6,091 bases of DNA, from contig JAYFRE010000094.1 in the NCBI GenBank assembly GCA_034926235.1, forward strand, positions 1 through 6,091, given 5' to 3'. The notes under the pieces were generated by a model, which was not told the DNA's origin, did not search any database, and worked only from the letters and a program-made list of their open reading frames with translations. This stretch comes from JAYFRE01 sp034926235 (GTDB lineage Bacteria > Pseudomonadota > Alphaproteobacteria > Rhodospirillales > Magnetospirillaceae). Positions 1 through 5,680 of the stretch are shown piece by piece (positions within the stretch are counted from its first letter, which is position 1; every line of letters starts with the position of its first letter). A program made the translations under genes and the position numbers.

Positions 1-1170
1 CGCCACCACCAGCGGCGGTCCTGATTCGGCCAGCGCCTCGGCCTGGGCCTGGGCACCGGCGCGCGGCGGATCGAACACCACCGCATCCAGACCGGCCAAT
101 TCAGCGCCGGCCAGCGGGCGGCGGGCCAGATCGCGCCGTTCGGTGCGGATGCGCCGGCCGACCGTAGCGGCTTTTAAAGCCGCCAGCGCCGCCTCGTCGC
201 CTTCGACGGCCAGAACATCGGCTTTCTGAGCCAGGACGAAGGTAAAGCTGCCGCAGCCCGAAAACAGATCGGCGACGCGGCGCGCATCCCCCAGCGCATC
301 GAAGACGAGGCTTTGCAGCGCCCGTTCGCCCTCGGACGAGGGCTGCAGGAAGGAAGCAGGAGGCAGCGTCACGGCCGCATCGGCGAAACGCACCAGGGGC
401 GGACGCCGCGCCGCCAGCGGTTCGGGCGGCAGATTGGCCGAAGACCGCCAGGACAACCGCGCAAGATCCTGATCCACGGCGAAGGCGGCCAGCCTTTCGC
501 GGTCGAACAGGTCCAGCGATTGCCGCGATTCGATCAACAGATCGATCCCGGTTTCGGTGCAGCTGGCCACAACGTCACCCTCGCCATCCTGGCTCAATCC
601 CGCGATCAGGGCGCGCAAAGGGTCGATCAGCCGTTCCAACGGCTGCGCCAGCAACAGACAATGTTCGATATCGATCAGGCGATGGCTGGCCCGTTCATTG
701 AAACCGAGATGCGCTTTGCGTCCACGCTTGGCAAAGGCAAAGGACACCCGCCGGCGCGTTCCCGGCGCAATCGCGATCAGCGGCGCAAGCGCGTCTTCCG
801 GCAGACCCGCGCGACGCAAGGCTTGACGCAGCAATCCCTGTTTCCAGGCCCGATAGGGGGCATCGGCCCAATGCTGAAGCGAACAGCCGCCGCAACGGCC
901 GAAATAGGGACAGGGCGGCAAGACGCGCTCAGGCCCCGGCGCGACCACGCTGACCAGCGTCGCCGCCAGCCCGTCGCCGCGGCGGGAATCGATCTTGGCC
1001 ACCACCGTGTCGCCCGGTGTCGTGAACGGCACGAATACCGGCGTTTCCCCATGACGGGCCACACCGTCGCCGCGTGCGCCGATCTCGTCGATGACAAGTT
1101 CGAGCGTGCTTGGCAAGCGAGGTTGGGGACGCGATCCCCGCGCCGTCCATTTCGGACGTTTCGACGCCAT
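1..1170 (-). CDS. RumA/TrmA-family 23S rRNA (uracil-5-)-methyltransferase, C-terminus outside window
   Basis: Class I SAM-dependent RNA methyltransferase that would place a methyl group on C5 of a uridine in RNA, most likely 23S rRNA. I read 390 codons on the minus strand, open to the window edge. Residues about 21-80 form a TRAM RNA-binding domain. Cys87, Cys93, Cys96 and Cys171 have the spacing of the [4Fe-4S] cluster ligands in RumA (RlmD). FLQP at 274-277 matches the SAM/uridine pocket, DLFSGCGSFT at 301-310 is SAM motif I, and DPPRAG at 367-372 is the motif IV loop. The catalytic SCNP-type cysteine and the final roughly 30 residues should lie past position 1. The start at 1170 (MASKRPKW) is tentative: an in-frame ATG at 1197 adds nine residues, and neither has a clear ribosome binding site. 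It is divergent from the flavin reductase gene. Which uridine is modified (RlmD, RlmC or RlmCD type) cannot be told, so no symbol is given. Confidence 0.93.
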   Translation of the reverse strand, partial: MASKRPKWTARGSRPQPRLPSTLELVIDEIGARGDGVARHGETPVFVPFTTPGDTVVAKIDSRRGDGLAATLVSVVAPGPERVLPPCPYFGRCGGCSLQHWADAPYRAWKQGLLRQALRRAGLPEDALAPLIAIAPGTRRRVSFAFAKRGRKAHLGFNERASHRLIDIEHCLLLAQPLERLIDPLRALIAGLSQDGEGDVVASCTETGIDLLIESRQSLDLFDRERLAAFAVDQDLARLSWRSSANLPPEPLAARRPPLVRFADAAVTLPPASFLQPSSEGERALQSLVFDALGDARRVADLFSGCGSFTFVLAQKADVLAVEGDEAALAALKAATVGRRIRTERRDLARRPLAGAELAGLDAVVFDPPRAGAQAQAEALAESGPPLVVA

Positions 1171-1215
1171 GTTCGGCAATTCGGCATACCATTTCATTGA
1201 AGAGGCGGGATGGGT

Positions 1216-1245
1216 AGAATAGGGCGGCGGCCACGCACCAAGCAA
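1216..1245 (-). promoter_or_regulatory. Weak sigma70-like promoter candidate for the methyltransferase gene
   Basis: On the minus strand TTGCTT (1245-1240) and TATTCT (1221-1216) are separated by 18 bases. The -10 matches consensus at 5 of 6 positions, the -35 only at 3 of 6. Transcription would begin near 1209, leaving a very short leader if translation starts at 1197 and about 40 bases if at 1170. The candidate rests on the hexamers only. Confidence 0.2.
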
Positions 1246-1273
1246 GGCGCAGGCCGTTTCGGGTCCGCCGCCC
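1222..1273. repeat. 9-bp perfect inverted repeat in divergent spacer
   Basis: GGGCGGCGG (1222-1230) is the exact reverse complement of CCGCCGCCC (1265-1273), with 34 bases between. It sits in the 117-144 base spacer between the divergent methyltransferase and flavin reductase genes. One arm falls in the spacer of the weak minus-strand promoter candidate. Pure G/C arms arise easily in such DNA, so an operator or hairpin role is only a possibility. Nothing else in the spacer is recognisable apart from the ribosome binding site near 1301-1307. Confidence 0.4.
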
Positions 1274-1314
1274 GCGGAACCTATCGTCATCCGCCCACAA
1301 AAGAAAGTTTCCCC

Positions 1315-1809
1315 ATGTCCCTCTCTCATGTCGATGCCGCCGTCTCGGAAGCCTTCCGCACCATCGGGCAGGAATGGGCCCTTCTGACCGCAGGAAACAA
1401 AGACGCGTTCAACGCGATGACCATCAGTTGGGGATCGCTGGGATTCGTCTGGCAGCGCCCCATCGTCACCGTGATGGTCCGCCCGCAGCGCTACACCCAT
1501 GAATTCATGGAAAAATCGGACCTGTTCACGGTCAGCTTCTACCAGAACCAGCGCAAGGCTCTGAACGTCATGGGATCGAAATCCGGGCGGGACACCGACA
1601 AGGTCGCCTTGTCCGGCTTAACGCCGCGCTTCCTGGACGGGGCCGTCACCTTCGGCGAAGCCTATCTTTCCGTCGTGGCGCGGACTTTGTACAAGACGCG
1701 GATGACACCCGCCGGACTGACCGAGCCTGCACTGGACGAGACCTTCTACCCAAAGAAGGACCATCACAGCATCTACATGGCCGAAATCGTCGATATCGTG
1801 ACCGCCTGA
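1315..1809 (+). CDS. Flavin reductase-like domain protein (FMN-binding, DIM6/NTAB type)
   Basis: A 164-residue cytoplasmic protein of the flavin reductase-like family (Pfam PF01613, COG1853), a split-barrel FMN-binding fold. Members are flavin reductases or small electron-transfer flavoproteins. The hallmark core is visible: TAGN at 25-28, NAMTISWGSLGFVW at 33-46, then the strand and loop PIVTVMVRPQRYTHEFM at 49-65 and DLFTVSFY at 69-76, which form the FMN site in relatives. The remainder (GSKSGRDTDK at 87-96, the hydrophobic strand near 118-125, HHSIYMAEIVDI at 150-161) also fits. There is no signal peptide or membrane segment. An upstream in-frame ATG at 1210 would add 35 residues unlike the family. 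The ATG at 1315 lies 7 bases after AAGAAAG and begins where homologous folds begin. No oxygenase or other partner is adjacent, so the electron acceptor is unknown. Confidence 0.9.
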   Translation: MSLSHVDAAVSEAFRTIGQEWALLTAGNKDAFNAMTISWGSLGFVWQRPIVTVMVRPQRYTHEFMEKSDLFTVSFYQNQRKALNVMGSKSGRDTDKVALSGLTPRFLDGAVTFGEAYLSVVARTLYKTRMTPAGLTEPALDETFYPKKDHHSIYMAEIVDIVTA

Positions 1810-1821
1810 GGCCATGAAGGC

Positions 1822-1867
1822 CGGCAAGCCGTCCGGAACGGGCCTTTCCATCCCCGGCGGCTTGCCG
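1822..1867 (+). terminator. Strong hairpin between flavin reductase and HPt genes (terminator or attenuator candidate)
   Basis: CGGCAAGCCG (1822-1831) pairs perfectly with CGGCTTGCCG (1858-1867). One wobble and one C-G pair extend the stem to about 12 bp around a 22-base loop, which itself contains GGAA/TTCC arms. It starts 12 bases after the flavin reductase stop codon and ends 13 bases before the HPt start. No T-run follows, so it is not a canonical intrinsic terminator. It may be a 3'-end stabilising structure or a regulatory stem ahead of the next gene. Confidence 0.45.
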
Positions 1868-1880
1868 TAGAAAGGGTTCC

Positions 1881-2249
1881 ATGAATGATCGCCGCACCCG
1901 ACTGGCCGGAACCTTCCAGCGCTTCGCCGAGGAGGCGCAGAATCGCGCCGCCGTCATCCGTGGCATCGTGCTGACCGGATTCCCGCAAGGCCAAGCGTCG
2001 ATCCAGACGGTGATGCTGCATGCGCATGCACTGGCCGGCACCGGGGAAACCATGAGCGCCGACCGGATGGGCGCGATCGGGGCCGAGATCGAAGATCTGC
2101 TGCGCGCCCTGCCTCCCGGTTCAGGCCCGGCGCCGGATTTACAGGACCGTCTTGACGCCCTGTCGGCGGAACTGAGCGGCGCGGCGCGCGATTTCGACCC
2201 AAACGCCGCGCTGGATCTGTTCATGCAGCGGATATTCCCCGCCGGCTGA
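1881..2249 (+). CDS. Small all-helical protein, probable stand-alone HPt (histidine phosphotransfer) domain
   Basis: A 122-residue, predicted largely helical soluble protein. The segment LHAHALAGTGETM at 46-58 resembles the phosphoacceptor helix of HPt domains, whose usual pattern is H-x-L-x-G followed by small residues. By that alignment His49 would be the phosphorylated residue. The next helix, ADRMGAIGAEIEDLLRAL at 60-77, resembles the following HPt helix, and helices near 7-30 and 86-105 complete a possible four-helix bundle. Length fits an isolated HPt module, which relays phosphate between histidine kinases and response regulators. No kinase or regulator gene is in the window, so its partners are unknown. 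AGAAAGGG ends 5 bases before the ATG and supports this start. The assignment rests on motif reading only; a generic helical protein with a chance HxLAG is the alternative. It converges on the DnaJ-like gene across 24 bases. Confidence 0.65.
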   Translation: MNDRRTRLAGTFQRFAEEAQNRAAVIRGIVLTGFPQGQASIQTVMLHAHALAGTGETMSADRMGAIGAEIEDLLRALPPGSGPAPDLQDRLDALSAELSGAARDFDPNAALDLFMQRIFPAG

Positions 2250-2273
2250 CCCTTTTCTCGCCCCGATCCCGCG

Positions 2274-3224
2274 TCAGGCCATGCCGGCTTTGGTCCTCAC
2301 ATCCTGGGGGTTCTTGGCCGCCCATTGCGCGATGAAAGCCTCAAGCTCCGGATCCGGCTTTTCGGGCAGCACCAGCTTCAGCGTCACCAACTGATCGCCG
2401 CGCTTCTTGCCCGTCGGCACGCCCTTTCCTTTAAGCCGCAACACCGTGCCGCTGCTGCTCCAGGCCGGGACCTTGAGGGCGACCTTGCCGTCGATGGTCG
2501 GAACCGTGATCTTGCCCCCTCCAATCGCTTCGGCCAGCGTGATGGGCAGGGTAATCAGAATATCGTCGCCGTCGCGGACAAAAAACGGATGGGGTTCGAC
2601 CTTGATCTCGATCTGCGCGTCGCCGGCCGGACCGCCATTGAGCCCCGGATTGCCTTGCCCTTTAAGGCGCAGCACCGATCCGTCCTTTGTGCCGGGCGGC
2701 ACCTTGACATCCAGGCTTTTACCCGTCGGCAGGGTAATGCGTCTGGTCGCGCCCATGACGGCTTCCTGAAAGGCGACGCTCAGGGAATAGCGCGCCCCGG
2801 CCCCGCGCGACGGCCGATCGCCCCCTTCTTCCTCGGAAAAGAAATCCCAGCCCTGGCGGCCCCGGTTCCGGCGGCGCAAAAGTTCGGCGAAAATATCGTC
2901 GGCATTGTCGCCGAACCGGAACGAGGATTCATCCCCGCCCGCGCCTCCGCGCCGGCCCGCGCCGGCATAGGTGCGATAGCCTCGGCGCTGGCGTTCCGCG
3001 CCGCTGGAATCGATCTCGCCGGCGTCGAAACGCGCCCGCTTGGCCGGATCGGACAAAAGATCGTGCGCCGCCCCCAGCTTCTTGAACTTTTCCTCGGCCT
3101 GCTTGTCGCCCGGATTCAGATCGGGGTGCAGGGTGCGCGCAAGCTTGCGGTAGGCATGTTTGATCTCGTCCTGCGTGGCGTTACGCGCGACCCCCAGAAT
3201 CGCATAAGGATCGTCTTCAGACAT
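2274..3224 (-). CDS. DnaJ/CbpA-type co-chaperone without zinc finger (J domain plus two C-terminal substrate-binding domains)
   Basis: A 316-residue type II Hsp40, expected to stimulate the ATPase of DnaK and deliver unfolded clients in the cytoplasm. The J domain spans about 5-70 with YRKLARTLHPDLNPGDK at 25-41 and the essential HPD at 33-35. A Gly/Arg-rich linker at about 80-100 is followed by DDIFAELL at 109-116. CTD I covers about 144-212 (YSLSVAFQEAVMGATRRI, then VPPGTKDGSVLRLKGQG) and CTD II about 217-288 (LPITLAEAIGGGKITVPT, then LRLKGKGVPTGKKRGD). The CxxCxGxG repeats of canonical DnaJ are absent. Length and layout match CbpA (about 306), although the C-terminal tail does not allow a firm orthology call. 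TAAGGA lies 10 bases before the ATG. Its stop is 24 bases from that of the HPt gene, with no clear terminator between. A zinc-finger-less DnaJ-like gene beside pdxH is an arrangement I associate with other alphaproteobacteria (recall, not checked). Confidence 0.94.
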   Translation of the reverse strand: MSEDDPYAILGVARNATQDEIKHAYRKLARTLHPDLNPGDKQAEEKFKKLGAAHDLLSDPAKRARFDAGEIDSSGAERQRRGYRTYAGAGRRGGAGGDESSFRFGDNADDIFAELLRRRNRGRQGWDFFSEEEGGDRPSRGAGARYSLSVAFQEAVMGATRRITLPTGKSLDVKVPPGTKDGSVLRLKGQGNPGLNGGPAGDAQIEIKVEPHPFFVRDGDDILITLPITLAEAIGGGKITVPTIDGKVALKVPAWSSSGTVLRLKGKGVPTGKKRGDQLVTLKLVLPEKPDPELEAFIAQWAAKNPQDVRTKAGMA

Positions 3225-3259
3225 TCACCATATTTCCTTAAAGGGATGGACAAACCGCT

Positions 3260-3297
3260 CCGGGACCTTCCCGTGAGGCCGGCTTCCTCACTCCCGG
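3260..3297 (-). repeat. Interrupted two-part inverted repeat in the DnaJ-like gene leader
   Basis: CCGGGA (3260-3265) pairs with TCCCGG (3292-3297) and GTGAGG (3273-3278) with CCTCAC (3286-3291). The loop is CCGGCTT and there is a 7-base bulge on one side only. As RNA from the minus strand it would fold just 36 bases upstream of the co-chaperone start, and so could lie in its 5' leader. It could equally be a protein-binding site in this divergent spacer. It does not match the CIRCE consensus. Whether it is transcribed depends on an unidentified promoter. Confidence 0.45.
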
Positions 3298-3370
3298 ACC
3301 ATATCAGAAATAAGTGAAAGACGCTTTTTTTCCAGTGCCCAGGCATGGAAGGAGGAGCAGCGTTGACAGC

Positions 3371-3407
3371 TCTCCGCTTTCGGCGGGGACCGGCTTGCCG
3401 TTATACT
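3371..3407 (+). promoter_or_regulatory. -10-like element with adjacent hairpin upstream of pdxH
   Basis: TATACT at 3402-3407 matches the -10 consensus at 5 of 6 positions and would start a transcript near 3414, about 50 bases before the pdxH ATG. No good -35 is spaced correctly: a perfect TTGACA lies at 3363-3368, but 33 bases away. Between them TCTCCGC (3371-3377) and GCGGGGA (3383-3389) form a 7-bp stem with one wobble, so this could be an activator- or repressor-controlled promoter. If translation instead begins at TTG 3363, the element lies inside the coding region and is fortuitous. Confidence 0.35.
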
Positions 3408-3464
3408 CGCCCCGTTCCGCCATTCCCCCCCAAGAATCGCACGAAGAAGCCTGCCTTGAAAAAT

Positions 3465-4052
3465 ATGATCAAGCCTTTTTCCGAACCCTTCGCCCTCTTC
3501 CAGGATTGGATGGCCGAGGCCGAACGTTCGGAACCCAACGACGCCAACGCCATGGCCCTGTCTACCGCCGGCGCCGATGGCTACCCGACCGTGCGCATGG
3601 TGCTGCTGAAGCATGTCGATGAACGGGGATTTGTTTTCTACACCAATTATGAAAGCCGGAAGGGCCTCCAACTGATCGCCAATCCGCGCGCAGCACTTCT
3701 GTTCCACTGGAAAAGTCTAAAGCGCCAGATCAATATCGAAGGCGCCATTGCGCCCGTGGAAGATTCGGAAGCCGACGCTTATTTCGCCAGCCGGGACCGT
3801 TCCAGCCGGATCGGAGCCTGGGCGTCGAAGCAGTCGCGCCCTCTGGCGGGACGGTTCGAGCTGGAAAAGCGGATCGCCGAATATGTGGCGAAATACCCCG
3901 TCGGCACGGTGCCGCGTCCGCCCTATTGGTCCGGATTCCGGCTGACCCCGGAACGGATCGAATTCTGGAGCGACAAACCCTTCCGTCTGCATGAGCGCAG
4001 CGTCTATTACCGGGAGGAGGATGGATGGCGGAACCAAATGCTGTTCCCCTGA
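3465..4052 (+). CDS. pdxH: Pyridoxamine 5'-phosphate oxidase
   Basis: FMN-dependent oxidase that converts pyridoxine or pyridoxamine 5'-phosphate plus oxygen to pyridoxal 5'-phosphate, the last step of the vitamin B6 pathway and its salvage. The 195-residue protein shows FALFQDW at 9-15, RMVLLK at 44-49, FYTNYESRKG at 58-67, FHWKSLKRQ at 80-88 and SRIGAWASKQS at 114-124, all lining the FMN site. The family signature IEFWSDKPFRLHER at 165-178 includes Arg174 and His176, equivalent to the substrate phosphate and ring contacts of the E. coli enzyme. The C-terminus GWRNQMLFP ends where the family normally ends. The start is uncertain. ATG 3465 gives the usual short alphaproteobacterial length but lacks a good ribosome site. 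In-frame TTG 3456 has AGAAG 6 bases upstream. In-frame TTG 3363 follows AAGGAGGAG and would add 34 residues. It is divergent from the co-chaperone gene and overlaps the kinase gene. Confidence 0.96.
   Translation: MIKPFSEPFALFQDWMAEAERSEPNDANAMALSTAGADGYPTVRMVLLKHVDERGFVFYTNYESRKGLQLIANPRAALLFHWKSLKRQINIEGAIAPVEDSEADAYFASRDRSSRIGAWASKQSRPLAGRFELEKRIAEYVAKYPVGTVPRPPYWSGFRLTPERIEFWSDKPFRLHERSVYYREEDGWRNQMLFP
4013..4020 (+). promoter_or_regulatory. Strong Shine-Dalgarno within the end of pdxH
   Basis: GGAGGAGG lies inside the pdxH coding sequence, 4 bases before the ATG at 4025. It fixes the start of the kinase gene and makes translational coupling with pdxH likely, because ribosomes finishing pdxH (stop at 4050-4052) pass directly over it. 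Confidence 0.75.
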
Positions 4053-5596
4053 TCCAGACCGAGCCGGGCGGCGCGCCGCCCGGCCAGCAAGCCGCGTTCG
4101 CCCTGCTTGCCGACCCCGCGACCTATGGGCCGGGCACCGGACCAGTCACACGGATCGACACCCATATCTCGGCGATCTTCCTTGCCGGCGACCGCGCCTA
4201 CAAGATCAAGCGCGCCGTCACCCTGCCTTTCCTCGATTTCTCGACGCCCGACCGCCGCCGCGACGCCTGCAGGACCGAGCTGGAGATCAACCGGCGCACC
4301 GCGCCCGAACTTTATCTCGGTCTTATCGAGATAAGGCGGGACGGGAACGGCGTCCTGTCTCTGGATGGCGCAGGCGAAACCATCGATTGGGTGGTGGCGA
4401 TGCGCCGTTTCGACCAGGACCGCCAGCTCGATCGCATGGCGGCGGTAGGATTGCTGACCGAGGCCCATATTCTAGCCCTGGCCGAGGCCATCGCCCGCTT
4501 CCACGACGAGGCCCCGCTCCGTCCGGACCATGGCGGTCAAGCCGGCATCCGCACCGTCATCGACAGCAACGCCGCCTGTTTCGCGCGGCATGTCCCCGCG
4601 ATCTTCACAAAAGATCAGGCCGAGCGCGTCACTCAGAACACGCGGGACTGGACCAGCCGTCTCGACGCCTTGCTGGAATCCCGGCGGATATCGGGCCGGG
4701 TCCGGCGCTGCCATGGCGATCTGCATCTGGGCAATATCTGCCTGATCGGCGAAAGGCCGCTGCTGTTCGACGCCATCGAATTCCGCGAGGATTTCGCCTG
4801 CATCGACACCTTCTACGACCTCGCCTTCCTGATCATGGATCTCGTCGCGCGGGATTTGCCCGTTTTCGCCAACCGGTTGCTCAACCGTTATCTGGAACTG
4901 GTGGCCGACGCTGACGGGCTGGCGGCGCTGCCCCTGTTCCTGTCCTTGCGTGCCGGCATCCGCGCCCATGTCCTGGCCGAGATCGCCCATAAGGGCGGCC
5001 CCGAATCCATGCGGGACGAAGCGCAGCGCTACATGACCCTGGCCGAGGAATTTCTGTCCCCGCCGCCGCCCCGGCTGATCGCCATCGGCGGACTATCGGG
5101 CTCCGGCAAAACGAGTCTGGCCCGAAGCCTGGCCCCGTTCATCGGCAACCCGCCCGGCGCGCTGGTTCTGCGCAGCGACGTTCTGCGCAAAAGGCTGATG
5201 GGTGTGCCGCCCGAAACCCGCCTGCCGCCCGAAGCCTACCGTCCGGACGTGACCGAGGCCACCTATGAAAGCCTGATGGCCGAGGCCGAAACCGTGCTGG
5301 CGGGGGGCACTTGCGTCATCCTCGACGCGGTGTTCGCCAAGGAAAGCGAACGCACCTGCGCCCACGCCCTGGCCACGCGTCTCGGCACGCCATTCCGGGG
5401 ATTGTGGCTGGAAAGCGAAACCGCCTTGCGCGCGGACCGCGTCGCAGGGCGGACCAACGACGCTTCCGACGCCACGCCCGAGGTGGCGGCGCGTCAGGAA
5501 CAGTACACGCTGGGCCGGATGGACTGGGACCGGATCGACAGTTCCGGGCCAAAGGACGCCACGCAGGAAGCGGCACGGCGAATTTTACGGATTTGA
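4025..5596 (+). CDS. Bifunctional aminoglycoside-phosphotransferase-like / P-loop kinase fusion protein
   Basis: A 523-residue cytoplasmic protein of the COG2187 plus COG0645 type. The N-terminal half (about 20-345) is an APH/choline kinase-like fold. FLAGDRAYKIKRAV at 52-65 carries a candidate ATP-binding lysine, HGDLHLGN at 230-237 is the catalytic loop (Asp232, Asn237), and LFDAIEF at 247-253 supplies the metal-binding Asp249. After a proline hinge (346-349), the C-terminal half is a nucleoside/gluconate kinase-like P-loop domain: Walker A GLSGSGKT at 356-363, RSDVLRKRL at 383-391, a Walker B-like strand VILDAVF at 431-437 and a lid with RVAGRTNDASDAT at 472-484. Both active sites look intact, and length fits the family (about 500). 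Substrates are unknown, and annotation as a resistance enzyme would be unjustified. The ATG lies 28 bases inside pdxH. A universal stress protein follows, as with mycobacterial Rv2004c and Rv2005c. Confidence 0.93.
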   Translation: MAEPNAVPLIQTEPGGAPPGQQAAFALLADPATYGPGTGPVTRIDTHISAIFLAGDRAYKIKRAVTLPFLDFSTPDRRRDACRTELEINRRTAPELYLGLIEIRRDGNGVLSLDGAGETIDWVVAMRRFDQDRQLDRMAAVGLLTEAHILALAEAIARFHDEAPLRPDHGGQAGIRTVIDSNAACFARHVPAIFTKDQAERVTQNTRDWTSRLDALLESRRISGRVRRCHGDLHLGNICLIGERPLLFDAIEFREDFACIDTFYDLAFLIMDLVARDLPVFANRLLNRYLELVADADGLAALPLFLSLRAGIRAHVLAEIAHKGGPESMRDEAQRYMTLAEEFLSPPPPRLIAIGGLSGSGKTSLARSLAPFIGNPPGALVLRSDVLRKRLMGVPPETRLPPEAYRPDVTEATYESLMAEAETVLAGGTCVILDAVFAKESERTCAHALATRLGTPFRGLWLESETALRADRVAGRTNDASDATPEVAARQEQYTLGRMDWDRIDSSGPKDATQEAARRILRI

Positions 5597-5606
5597 TCCC
5601 TGAACG

Positions 5607-5636
5607 TTATCGGGGCGGACCCGAAAGAGGTATACT
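5607..5636 (+). promoter_or_regulatory. Promoter candidate for the universal stress protein gene
   Basis: TATACT at 5631-5636 is a 5-of-6 -10 match, with a poor -35 (TTATCG, 5607-5612) at 18 bases. A small inverted repeat TCGGG/CCCGA (5610-5614 and 5620-5624) covers the -35 region and spacer, as a regulator site might. The start would be near 5643, giving a leader of about 38 bases. The AT-rich TATACTATATC stands out locally. I see no FNR/DNR-type or general stress (EcfG-type) box. Confidence 0.4.
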
Positions 5637-5657
5637 ATATCTTTGTCGAGGCAATGA

Positions 5658-5678
5658 TCTCTCAAGAGAGGAGAAAGG
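5658..5678 (+). promoter_or_regulatory. Ribosome binding site of the universal stress protein gene, partly in a small hairpin
   Basis: GAGGAGAAAGG (5668-5678) precedes the GTG at 5681, with the AGGAG core 7 bases away, and decides this non-ATG start. CTCT (5659-5662) can pair with AGAG (5667-5670) around the loop CAAG, with one extra T-G wobble, overlapping the first bases of the site. The stem is short and may have no regulatory effect. Confidence 0.6.
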
Positions 5679-5680
5679 CC

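Noticed and set aside
313..1200. 295-codon plus-strand open frame
   Set aside because: It is antisense to the methyltransferase reading frame, which carries the iron-sulfur cysteines and SAM motifs. The plus-strand translation is Arg/Gln/Gly-rich with no recognisable motif, typical of a GC-rich shadow frame.
929..1300. Minus-strand frame spanning the divergent spacer
   Set aside because: Out of frame with the methyltransferase and lacking motifs; it covers the TRAM-domain coding region of the real gene.
2325..3317. 330-codon plus-strand open frame
   Set aside because: It lies opposite the DnaJ-like gene, whose HPD motif and C-terminal domains are unmistakable. The antisense translation has no family character.
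3317..3331. AAAG-ACG-CTTT stem with a T-run as a plus-strand terminator
   Set aside because: The stem is only 4 bp with a 3-base loop and no gene ends upstream on this strand, so the T-run is probably incidental.
3363..3407. Perfect TTGACA paired with TATACT as a sigma70 promoter
   Set aside because: The hexamers are 33 bases apart, far beyond the 16-19 base spacing such a promoter needs.
4322..4335. CTTATC-GA-GATAAG palindrome
   Set aside because: It lies within the kinase coding region, where it encodes part of an ordinary segment; a 6-bp palindrome can be chance.
3991..4914. 307-codon plus-strand frame overlapping the double kinase
   Set aside because: It is an Arg/Pro/His-rich alternative frame of the kinase gene, which has clear catalytic motifs in its own frame.
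4025..5596. Aminoglycoside resistance gene
   Set aside because: The N-terminal half only shares the APH kinase fold. The fusion with a P-loop kinase identifies a separate widespread family with no established role in resistance.
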